Of a stretch of DNA of 64,000 nucleotides, positions 46,897 through 54,699 are shown in pieces (the stretch's first letter is position 1; each line of letters starts with the position of its first letter). The position numbers and the translations under genes were made by a program. The notes under the pieces are model-generated. The model was not told the origin of the DNA, did no database searches, and saw only the letters and a list, made by a program, of their open reading frames with translations. Origin of the DNA: Novipirellula caenicola (GTDB taxonomy: Bacteria; Planctomycetota; Planctomycetia; Pirellulales; Pirellulaceae); contig NZ_BAABRO010000006.1 of assembly GCF_039545035.1 (NCBI RefSeq), positions 270,537 to 334,536 on the forward strand, in the 5' to 3' direction.

Positions 46897-49422
46897 ATGA
46901 TGCCTTCGACTTTGTCGTCTTTTCTCGTGCTGGCTTCCTCCGAGCCCTCTTCGGGCGGCGGACATGGAGTCACCGAACAGGTCGCGGTGATCTTCGCACT
47001 TCTTCTGCTCGCAGCCGCGGTACTCGCGATCTGCAATCGGTGGAAATTGCCATTCACCGTGATGCTCGTCATGATCGGATTGACGCTGGCGTTGATCAGC
47101 AAGCATGTGCCGACGTTTCGCTTGTTGGCCGAGTACACGATTTCGCCCGACGTGATCTTGTTCGTCTTTCTTCCCACGCTGGTTTTTGAGTCGGCCTACA
47201 ACTTAGAAGTTCGGCAACTTCAAAAGAATCTTCTACCCGTGCTGATGTTGGCGATTCCGGGGCTGCTGCTATCGACGTTGATTATCGGTGGCATCGTCGC
47301 GTTGTTGACGGAGATTCCCTTGGCCGCGGCACTGCTGCTCGGTTCGATCCTCAGTGCGACCGATCCTGTTGCCGTGATCGCATTATTTAAACAGCTCGGC
47401 GCCCCAAAACGGCTGACTGTCTTGGTCGAGGGAGAAAGTCTTTTTAATGATGCGACGTCGATTGTCGTCGCCGGGATCCTGCTGAGCGTCGCGACGGACG
47501 GATTCAGCGGCGGAGCAGCACTGCAGGGACTGGCACAATTCTTTGTGGTGTTCTTTGGGGGGATTTTCGTTGGCATGTTACTTGGCTGGGTGTTCGGACA
47601 GTTGTTGCAACGCGTCCGCGCCAATTCGGACATCGAAATATCGTTGACGATGGTTTTGGCGTATGGTTCGTTTCTGATCGCCGAACATTATCTGCACGTC
47701 AGCGGAGTGATGGCGACATTGGTTGCCGGGCTGATGATGGGCAGCTGGGGACGCACCAAAATCTCGCCCGAAGTCGGCGGCTTTATGCACCACTTCTGGG
47801 AGTACATGGCGTTCGTTTGTAATGCCTTGATCTTCCTGCTGGTCGGATTAAGCGTGGATTTGAGTGACCTTTACAACGCGATCGGCGTGCTGGTGGTCGT
47901 GCTGGTCGCGATGCAAATTTCGCGAGCGGTCGTGATCTTTGGACTGGTGCCGCTGACTGGAAAATTCTCGCAGACGGTCAGCAAGGCGTACCAAATCGTG
48001 ATGGGTTGGGGTGGATTGCGAGGTGCGATCGCATTGGCGATCGTGCTGTACCTGCCCGACAGTTTTCCGTACAAGTCGCAATTCACTGCGGTCGTGATGG
48101 GCGCGGTGCTGTTCACGTTAATCGTCCAAGCGACGACGATCGGTCGACTGGTGCGAACGCTCGGGCTGGATCAACCCAGTGCCGCCGACAAGCTGGCCAG
48201 AATCGAGGGACAGATTACTGCCAAGCACAATGCGCTCAAGCGAGTTCCGGAATTGCAGGCCGGCGGCTTCTTCTCCTCCGTCATCGCGAGTCGGCTTCAG
48301 GATCGCCTCCTCCGCGAACTCGATGAACTGACAAGTGAACGCGAAAGTTTACGGGCACATGAACTCAGCAGCGACGAAGAGCGAGCGGTGGTCTTTCTTC
48401 GCTGCTTCGGATTGGAACGAAAACTGTACTTTGACATGTTCACCAAGCGGCATTTGTCCGAGCGAGTCTATCGCGACTTGGCCTTCTCATTAGAGCTATG
48501 CAGCGAATCGATGCGGTATCAGGGCGAGTTGCCCAAGGCGACGATTTACGATCCCAAGCGTCAGGCGATACGTCAGAAAGTGACCCAAGTGATGCAGCAG
48601 ATCCCGCTGGCACGCTGGTGGGCTAGCCGGATCGGCGTCGCTCGCACCAGCGGTGAGTATGCCCGCGCGTGGGGACGTTATCAGGGATGCGACCAAGTGC
48701 TCGCTCACTTGGACAAGATTGCAAAACAAGAGGATCGGTCGGTGGTCGAAGAGGTTCGCCGCCGCTATCAAGCGTGGCAAGCGTCGGCGAAATCGCGAAT
48801 CGATGCGGTGGCCGAACAGTTCCCCGAATTCGTTCAACTGATGCAGGAACAACTCGGGGAACGATTGGTGTCGCAAGCACAACGCGAGGTCATCCAGAGC
48901 GAGAACATCGCTGGCACCATCCCCGATGGGATCGCCAGCGAAATCATCGAGAACCTGCGGCAACATGTCGGCCAACTCGATGCCAAAACGCTTAACGCAC
49001 AATTGCACGTCGATCCCAGTGAGTTGTTGCGAAAGGTTCCGTTCTTTGAACAGACGCCGCGCGAGGAGTTCAATCGCGTGGCCAGCAAGCTGCGCGAGCA
49101 CACGGTGCCCTCAGGACAAGACATCATCTGCGAAGGCCAAGCCGGTGATTCACTGTTCTTGATCGCCCGTGGCGTGGTGCGGGTGGTCAAAGACGTCGAC
49201 GGCGAAACGAAACAGCTCAACACGTTGGTGGCGGGACAGTTTTTCGGTGAATTGGCGTTGTTGTTGCGTGAACCCCGCTCCGCTACCTGTCGCGCGGTGA
49301 CGCCCTGTGCTTTATATGAACTTCGCCGTGTGGACTTGGACGCCGTGCGGAGTGCATGCCCTGCGATTCAGCATTCGCTCGAAGAAGTCGCTCGAGAACG
49401 CCACGGTCGCGACGGAACGTAG
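46897..49422 (+). CDS. CPA1-type Na+/H+ antiporter with cyclic-nucleotide-binding domain
   Basis: About 841 aa. The N-terminal half (about 20-410) has 12-13 transmembrane helices with the antiporter signature SATDPVAVIALFKQLGAPKRL and the ion-binding GESLFNDATSIV, plus GWGGLRGAIALAI. A long helical cytoplasmic region follows. A C-terminal cNMP-binding domain (about 710-825) has FFEQTPREEF, IICEGQAGDSLFLIARG and GQFFGELALLLREPRSATCRA, the phosphate-binding cassette. The architecture resembles SOS1/sperm-NHE-like exchangers. ATG 46897 is adjacent to ATG 46900 and neither has a good Shine-Dalgarno site. Confidence 0.93.
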   Translation: MMPSTLSSFLVLASSEPSSGGGHGVTEQVAVIFALLLLAAAVLAICNRWKLPFTVMLVMIGLTLALISKHVPTFRLLAEYTISPDVILFVFLPTLVFESAYNLEVRQLQKNLLPVLMLAIPGLLLSTLIIGGIVALLTEIPLAAALLLGSILSATDPVAVIALFKQLGAPKRLTVLVEGESLFNDATSIVVAGILLSVATDGFSGGAALQGLAQFFVVFFGGIFVGMLLGWVFGQLLQRVRANSDIEISLTMVLAYGSFLIAEHYLHVSGVMATLVAGLMMGSWGRTKISPEVGGFMHHFWEYMAFVCNALIFLLVGLSVDLSDLYNAIGVLVVVLVAMQISRAVVIFGLVPLTGKFSQTVSKAYQIVMGWGGLRGAIALAIVLYLPDSFPYKSQFTAVVMGAVLFTLIVQATTIGRLVRTLGLDQPSAADKLARIEGQITAKHNALKRVPELQAGGFFSSVIASRLQDRLLRELDELTSERESLRAHELSSDEERAVVFLRCFGLERKLYFDMFTKRHLSERVYRDLAFSLELCSESMRYQGELPKATIYDPKRQAIRQKVTQVMQQIPLARWWASRIGVARTSGEYARAWGRYQGCDQVLAHLDKIAKQEDRSVVEEVRRRYQAWQASAKSRIDAVAEQFPEFVQLMQEQLGERLVSQAQREVIQSENIAGTIPDGIASEIIENLRQHVGQLDAKTLNAQLHVDPSELLRKVPFFEQTPREEFNRVASKLREHTVPSGQDIICEGQAGDSLFLIARGVVRVVKDVDGETKQLNTLVAGQFFGELALLLREPRSATCRAVTPCALYELRRVDLDAVRSACPAIQHSLEEVARERHGRDGT

Positions 49423-49479
49423 CGACATGGATGTGGCAGTTAGGCAGAGCCGTGGTTATCAGAAGCCAGTCCGCAACCG

Positions 49480-50034
49480 TCACCGATCCGTTGGGGCTTC
49501 GGAAGGGAGTTCGCTGGGCGGACTGACCGGTTGCGAGACGACACTGGCGGTCGAGGCATCGACTGGTTTTGCTGGGCCGTGCGATGCGTAGGCTTGCACT
49601 AACACCACTCCGATCACGACCGCCAACGTGCCAGCGTACTGCATCGGATGGGCCGAAAGCAGCTCTTGCTTCATCCACAGTCCGATCGCGACCGATACAA
49701 GCGTGGCTCCGCCGAACACAATGGGCATGACCAGATCCGGGGCCCGGCTTTTGAATAACGCCAACGTGAGTGTTAATGCTCCGAACGCGCCGAGTGATCC
49801 GGCGATAAACCCCCAACGAACGGTCACGGGGGCAAAATGAAAGTTATCTTTGGTCGCCAGGATGCCCACCACTCCGCCGACAATCCCAATCAACAGATAG
49901 GCGACACCGATCAAAATAAAGGGTTTGAAGGGACTCTGCCCTGACACACGCGACGTTTGCAATGCGGGGCCGTACATGCCCCAAAACAGACCGGTCAGCA
50001 GCGCGAAAACAATACCGTAAACCTTTGGACTCAT
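49480..50034 (-). CDS. DMT/EamA-like membrane protein (half size)
   Basis: A 184 aa protein with five hydrophobic helices (GIVFALLTGLFWGMYG, ILIGVAYLLIGIVGGVVGIL, GFIAGSLGAFGALTLTLALF, LVMPIVFGGATLVSVAIGLWM, YAGTLAVVIGVVLVQAY) and a Pro/Ser-rich tail. The helix pattern is like one EamA repeat of drug/metabolite transporters, so it may work as a dimer. The substrate is unknown. It converges with the antiporter gene. Confidence 0.75.
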   Translation of the reverse strand: MSPKVYGIVFALLTGLFWGMYGPALQTSRVSGQSPFKPFILIGVAYLLIGIVGGVVGILATKDNFHFAPVTVRWGFIAGSLGAFGALTLTLALFKSRAPDLVMPIVFGGATLVSVAIGLWMKQELLSAHPMQYAGTLAVVIGVVLVQAYASHGPAKPVDASTASVVSQPVSPPSELPSEAPTDR

Positions 50035-50309
50035 GGTGACTCGGAGCGATGATTGGGGGGGTGGCGAGTGGATGCATGCGGATCAGGCAAGTGTGCCAGT
50101 CAACGTCATTGTCGCAATGGTTCCCCCCGCAGGGAATATGGCATGAACCATGGAACATGGGGATTCGATGAAAGATCCAACATGCCGTTTTTGCAGCATC
50201 GTTGCCGTGCCAAAGACGCATGTACTGTCGCAGCGTACTCGTTCACCAGCCGGCAGGCGCATTCACCAGAACGTCTGCTACCTTCTGATGACGATCGCTA
50301 ACGCGTGAA

Positions 50310-50903
50310 TCATGCTCGCACGTGTTTGCCATGGCCGACGTGTTTCGCATGCCGAGGACGCGAGGGAGTGTGCTTCATCCGTTCGGTCAGAATGCCGACC
50401 ACGGCAATCGCCACCAGCGCTCCGATCCATAGCCAAGGCGAGGTCCCGGTCCACTGCGGAAGAGTGATCTCGCCTGCGTCACCCCAAGCTTTGGCAAACG
50501 CCGAGAGCTGTGGATAGAATCCGACAAACAACGCGGCTCCGAACAGCATCCCCACAACACCAACCATCGCGTCGCGGCGTCCTTCACCGCACGCAGCCAC
50601 ACTGGTTCCAGGACAATAGCCAAACAGAGCCATGCCCGCACCAAAGCAAATGCCGCCTGCCAGAACGCCTGCCCACATCAGCGGTTTAAGGTGTAGCGAA
50701 ACCGCATTGGCTTCCAGCAACGCATAAACTCCGACCGAGCCGACCACGACTGCGGTCCCCATGATCTTGACCACCGTCCAATCACGGAACAGGAATTGAC
50801 CGAGGATGACATGGTATTTCGCGACACGTCCCTTCTGCAACAAGATGCCGAAGACGATGCCCGTGATCAGTCCGAGAGCAAGTTTCCAGATGGGATCAAA
50901 CAT
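50310..50903 (-). CDS. YeeE/YedE-type sulfur-compound transporter, half B
   Basis: A 197 aa inner-membrane protein of the DUF6691-like YeeE/YedE half-transporter type. The Cys-containing motif is ALFGYCPGTSVAACGEG. Hydrophobic helices include FGILLQKGRVAKYHVILGQF and TAVVVGSVGVYALLEA. Family members import thiosulfate or related sulfur species. Its ATG at 50903 overlaps the stop of the upstream half by 8 bases, so the two are translationally coupled. Starting at 50903 removes a non-homologous leader. Confidence 0.88.
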   Translation of the reverse strand: MFDPIWKLALGLITGIVFGILLQKGRVAKYHVILGQFLFRDWTVVKIMGTAVVVGSVGVYALLEANAVSLHLKPLMWAGVLAGGICFGAGMALFGYCPGTSVAACGEGRRDAMVGVVGMLFGAALFVGFYPQLSAFAKAWGDAGEITLPQWTGTSPWLWIGALVAIAVVGILTERMKHTPSRPRHAKHVGHGKHVRA

Positions 50904-51429
50904 TTTCGCTAGCCCTCCGGCCGTAAAGTAGAAATGCGGTAACAATGGCAACCGTGAAAAAGGTGATGCTGAACACCCAGCTCGAGGCCGCAAGTTGCAA
51001 CGTTCCGCTGATTCCGTGACCGCTGGTGCAACCTTTGGCTAGTCGAGCACCAAACATCATCAAACCCGCGGCAAAGAATGCGACGCTCATCCGAAGTGCG
51101 GCACTGTCGCCAAACCGCCGTCGCCACATCTCTGGAACGACGACACGCTCGCGATCTCCCGAAGCAAACGAGCTGAGTAGACTGCCCAACAACACGCCAA
51201 CCACCAGCATCCATTCCCAGCCGATCTTGGGCGAGTTGTCTTGAAAGTAGGAATTCGACTCAGCAAATTGCGGCGCGACCGCCTGGATCCCCAGCGCTGC
51301 GGTGTGTTCAAACGCAGTCGTGATTCCTAGAGGATGGTCGGCACTCCAAAAAGCGAACCAACTCAGCACGCCAATGCCAGCGCCGACCAAGTAGGGTGAC
51401 CAGGCGTGTTTTGCCAAAGGATTGTTCAT
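50896..51429 (-). CDS. YeeE/YedE-type sulfur-compound transporter, half A
   Basis: A 177 aa partner of the adjoining half. It carries the second conserved Cys motif, AKGCTSGHGISG, in a membrane segment, and helices VGAGIGVLSWFAFWS and WMLVVGVLLGSLLSS. Together the two halves make the Cys-lined pathway that in full-length YeeE is a single chain. The ATG at 51429 is chosen because the frame upstream (to 51510) is not membrane-like. A DUF442 gene diverges from it 363 bases away, as in sulfide-oxidation clusters. Confidence 0.88.
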   Translation of the reverse strand: MNNPLAKHAWSPYLVGAGIGVLSWFAFWSADHPLGITTAFEHTAALGIQAVAPQFAESNSYFQDNSPKIGWEWMLVVGVLLGSLLSSFASGDRERVVVPEMWRRRFGDSAALRMSVAFFAAGLMMFGARLAKGCTSGHGISGTLQLAASSWVFSITFFTVAIVTAFLLYGRRASENV

Positions 51430-51792
51430 CTCAGTTCCCGTTTTGGTTTGCAAATACCGTGTCTCGATTGGTGGATGCAATCGTTGCGTTGCCCCTTTTG
51501 CTGATCGCAAACGCTCCTTGCTAGTCGCAAACGAGCCCGCGCAAAACCTGGCACCGAGGCACGCAGCTAAACATCAATCATCTGTCTTTAAAGATCTGCA
51601 ATTGCTGTTCCTATTTTGATGGCACGCCACAAGGCGTTTTGGGGCATTGCGGTCCGCTTCGCAAGACGAAGGCAAGACGAAGCTTGACGCCGGTACTCGA
51701 TTTGCAAGTTTTCCATTTTTCACGTGTTTCTAGCTGTGCACGTAATCCAATGTTTCAAATCACTTTCCACACGATAGACAAAAGGGCTACCA
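51430..51792. other. divergent intergenic region
   Basis: 363 bases between the YeeE/YedE pair (minus) and the DUF442 gene (plus). Small GCAAGACGAA repeats lie at about 51660-51680. No gene or clear operator was seen. Confidence 0.55.
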
Positions 51793-52245
51793 ATGGCTGA
51801 ATGGATGAAAATGAACGACGAAATTACCGTAGGCCCACAACCGACGGCGAACGAGATTGAAGGTTTAGCGGACAAGGGCTTCGCATCGCTGGTCAATTTT
51901 CGAACAGCCGGCGAGGAGGATCAGCCATTGTCGCCGGACGACGAACAGAAGAAAGCCGAGGCGAACGGGCTGGAATATCTACACGTTCCCGTGGACATGC
52001 AGGGGATATCGCCCGAAGCGGTCGATCGGTTTCGCGAACAATACCGAAAACTTCCCAAACCCGTGTTTGCTCACTGCAAGTCGGGAAAACGGGCCGGTGC
52101 GATGATGATGATGCACATGGCGGCCGAGCAAGGAATGACGGGGGAGCAGACGCTCCAACAGGCCAAGGAAATGGGCTTCGAATGTGACCAGCCGGAGCTC
52201 GAAAAATTTGTCAAGCAATACGTCGACTCGCATGTTGCTCGCTAG
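51793..52245 (+). CDS. DUF442 / BLH-type phosphatase-like protein
   Basis: A 150 aa cytoplasmic protein with the dual-specificity-phosphatase fold. The P-loop HCKSGKRAG has Cys95 and Arg100 (C-x4-R), and an upstream Asp-containing loop VDMQGISPE could serve as general acid. DUF442 domains occur fused or next to persulfide dioxygenases in sulfide detoxification. Here the neighbour is a YeeE/YedE sulfur importer, which favours a role in sulfur handling over protein tyrosine phosphatase activity. An AAAGGG-like site precedes the ATG. Confidence 0.85.
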   Translation: MAEWMKMNDEITVGPQPTANEIEGLADKGFASLVNFRTAGEEDQPLSPDDEQKKAEANGLEYLHVPVDMQGISPEAVDRFREQYRKLPKPVFAHCKSGKRAGAMMMMHMAAEQGMTGEQTLQQAKEMGFECDQPELEKFVKQYVDSHVAR

Positions 52246-52288
52246 GCAACTCTACGTTCGTTACGAAACCTTTTATGGTATCCCCAGA

Positions 52289-52960
52289 ATGAACAGCTCT
52301 AGTCATATCAAAGGAAATGCATTCTCGCGTGATCAGTCCACCGGGCGTGATCACGCGGACCACCGCGATCAATCTCAAGGCGAACCCCATTCGATCGGCG
52401 AAACCTTGCAGCTGCTCGAGGAGGCGTCCGAGGATCGTGAAGAGATCTCACTCGGTGACGCTCTCGATGCGATCGGCCAGCATTCCTTTGCTCCGTTGTT
52501 ATTGCTGCCGGGGTTGATCATGGCGCTGCCAGGGCCAGCCGATCTCCCCGGCGTTCCGGTCATTCTCGGCTTGTTGGTTATCATCGTCGCGGTCCAAATG
52601 GTGCTCAAACGCGAGCATCTTTGGATTCCCGGCTGGATGGAAAAACGACGGGTCCGTAGCGAAACGGTCAAGAAAATGGTGCGTTGGGGGCAACGTCCGG
52701 CCAGCTGGATCGATCGATTGACCAAGAAACGCTTTACCGCGCTGGTGGACCACGCCGGGTATGCCGCGATTGCCATTGCGTGCATCTTGATCGCCGCTGC
52801 GACCCCGGTGCTCGAATTCGTTCCTTTCAGTGCGAACATCGCCGGGGCGGCGATCGTCGTGTTTGCCTTGGCGCTAATGGCGCGAGACGGACTGCTCGCG
52901 GGGTTGGCGATCTTGCTGTCGCTGGGCGTGATCGCGATGATCGGCTACCAATTCGTATAA
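52289..52960 (+). CDS. ExoD-family membrane protein
   Basis: About 223 aa. A polar His/Asp-rich N terminus is followed by the ExoD region: SLGDALDAIGQHSFAPLLLLPGLIMALPGPADLPGVP, then a basic cytoplasmic stretch (KRRVRSETVKKMVRW) and two more helix pairs at the C terminus. In rhizobia ExoD influences exopolysaccharide production and alkali tolerance; the molecular activity is unknown. ATG 52289 is preferred because the frame further upstream overlaps the DUF442 gene. Confidence 0.85.
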   Translation: MNSSSHIKGNAFSRDQSTGRDHADHRDQSQGEPHSIGETLQLLEEASEDREEISLGDALDAIGQHSFAPLLLLPGLIMALPGPADLPGVPVILGLLVIIVAVQMVLKREHLWIPGWMEKRRVRSETVKKMVRWGQRPASWIDRLTKKRFTALVDHAGYAAIAIACILIAAATPVLEFVPFSANIAGAAIVVFALALMARDGLLAGLAILLSLGVIAMIGYQFV

Positions 52961-53092
52961 CCGCTGGCCCGAATCCCTTTGCAGCTTGCTCGGCGGTCCC
53001 TCGAAACATGGATCGGATTGCCCTGTGCGCAATCGAAGATCGCTCGCCACAGAACGTCGCTCCGCGACTTGGTGTCAATTTCAGAACCGAAA

Positions 53093-53112
53093 CCTTGGAC
53101 TAAAGTCCAAGG
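53093..53112. repeat. CCTTGGAC hairpin
   Basis: CCTTGGAC, loop TAAA, GTCCAAGG: a perfect 8-bp stem, followed by GGCTATCCCACA. No T-run, so not a usual terminator; it looks like a dispersed palindromic element. Confidence 0.75.
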
Positions 53113-53141
53113 CTATCCCACAAAGTGCCTCCGGCACAAAA

Positions 53142-53180
53142 ACAGCAACTTCAGAACTCACGCGTCGGGTTGTCATGACC
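53142..53180. repeat. dispersed GCAACTTC-ACGCGTCGGGTTGT element, copy in the 53-kb region
   Basis: Same element as at 22769-22803. It continues with TCATGACCTGGCAAAAAACGAC, which also parallels TGATGTCCTGGGGAAAACGAC after 22745. Confidence 0.7.
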
Positions 53181-53256
53181 TGGCAAAAAACGACTCCGAA
53201 ATGCTTCATCGCGTTGGAAAAACGGCTAATACGCCGAAAGACACCTGCCGACCTGC

Positions 53257-54576
53257 TTAGCGTTGTTCATCCGCGATACACCACAGCGCTTGGTCAGTCC
53301 GAATCAGGATGTCGGTGCCGGCTGCGACAATCGATGCGTTTGTATTTTCGTTCAATTCGTTCTCGGCCAATTTGTTTAACTTGGTTGTGTGCGGTTTGAA
53401 GACCGTGGTGGTACCCGACTTGGTCAACAAGAACATGCGACCGTCTCCGGTCTGCGTGATGCTAGACCATGTACCCCCACCTTCGGTACGAGCTTTCCAA
53501 AGTTGGTCGCTCGTTTGAACGTCGATGCAACTCAGCACACCATTCATGTTGCAGATGTAGATCGATCCATTGTCGACAACCCCGGTCCCCAACCATCCTT
53601 GGTCTTTGGGTTTGTGCCAGATCCGATGTGTCTCCGTGACATCACCACGGCCACCGGCCCGGACGGCCAGCGATGCACCACCATAACCGCCCAATGCAAC
53701 GACGACGCCGTTGGATTCCATCGGCGAGGCGTAAGCCAAGGGGCCCGTTCCGCCGCAAGTCCAAAGTCGCTCTCCGCTGGCGGGATCAAACGCGCTGACT
53801 CGCCGAGACAGCGCGGCGACCAATTCAAAGTGGCCATCGACCTCGATCACGATCGGTGTGTTCCATGCACCTCGCAGCCGCTCGCTGCGAGGTTTGTTGC
53901 TGCTGAAATCATTGGCGTTGCCGTCATTCTCAGGGCCGCTGAGAGCGCGTTCGGCTTGATCATCCAGGGCGTCCACCTGCCATTGAGTTTCGCCAGTGGA
54001 CTTGTCAACCGCGATCAGGAACTCGTTGTTGCCGGGTCCGAACAACAGGATGCACATATCTTTGTGCAGGATGGGCGACGTACCGTAGCCCCACATGTGT
54101 TCTTGCTTGCCAAGGTCGCGACGCCACATTTCGTTACCATCGACATCCCAACACACCAGCCCGGCGGACCCAAACCATGCAATGACATGTTTCCCATCGG
54201 TCACCGGCGATGCCGAGCAATAGGGATTCGTTTTGTGTGACGTTTCTTGCCTGTCATACGTGACGCTGCGTCGCCAAAGTTCGCGACCCGTTTCTCGATC
54301 AACACAGAATAGACTTCGTTGATTCGATTCGGAGATCGGTTGAGTGAAGAAGACACGGTCGTTCCACACGACCGGCGTCGAATTGCCGGCTTCGGGCAAC
54401 TCGATTCGCCATTTCACGTTTTGATCGGGCCCCCACTCAGTTACCACACCGTCGGCCGACGTGACGCCTGATCCCGTGGGCCCTCGCCACTGCGGCCAAT
54501 TCGAATCGGCTGCAAATGAGATTGAAACCAAGTTCAGAAAACAGAGGGCCATTGCTACGTAACAGGCTGTTTTCAT
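53257..54576 (-). CDS. exported PQQ-like beta-propeller repeat protein
   Basis: A 439 aa protein with a signal peptide (CYVAMALCFLNLVSISFAAD). Blades of the quinoprotein type follow (NWPQWRGPTGSG, YCSASPVTDGKHVIAWF, DKSTGETQWQVDALDD, YICNMNGVLSCIDVQT). No dehydrogenase metal site is evident, so it is probably a binding or assembly factor, not an enzyme. An AGGA site lies 8 bases before ATG 54576. It is the last gene of an operon with the DUF1592 and DUF1552 genes. Confidence 0.88.
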   Translation of the reverse strand: MKTACYVAMALCFLNLVSISFAADSNWPQWRGPTGSGVTSADGVVTEWGPDQNVKWRIELPEAGNSTPVVWNDRVFFTQPISESNQRSLFCVDRETGRELWRRSVTYDRQETSHKTNPYCSASPVTDGKHVIAWFGSAGLVCWDVDGNEMWRRDLGKQEHMWGYGTSPILHKDMCILLFGPGNNEFLIAVDKSTGETQWQVDALDDQAERALSGPENDGNANDFSSNKPRSERLRGAWNTPIVIEVDGHFELVAALSRRVSAFDPASGERLWTCGGTGPLAYASPMESNGVVVALGGYGGASLAVRAGGRGDVTETHRIWHKPKDQGWLGTGVVDNGSIYICNMNGVLSCIDVQTSDQLWKARTEGGGTWSSITQTGDGRMFLLTKSGTTTVFKPHTTKLNKLAENELNENTNASIVAAGTDILIRTDQALWCIADEQR

Positions 54577-54699
54577 GGTGATTCCTGGAACATGAGGGGA
54601 TTTGAAGAAGCGCGGTAGTGGATCTTGCCAAAGATCCTGCATGCGGGATCGTGATCAAAATCCACGACGACCTGCGTCGTAATTCAATTTTTTGGGGAC

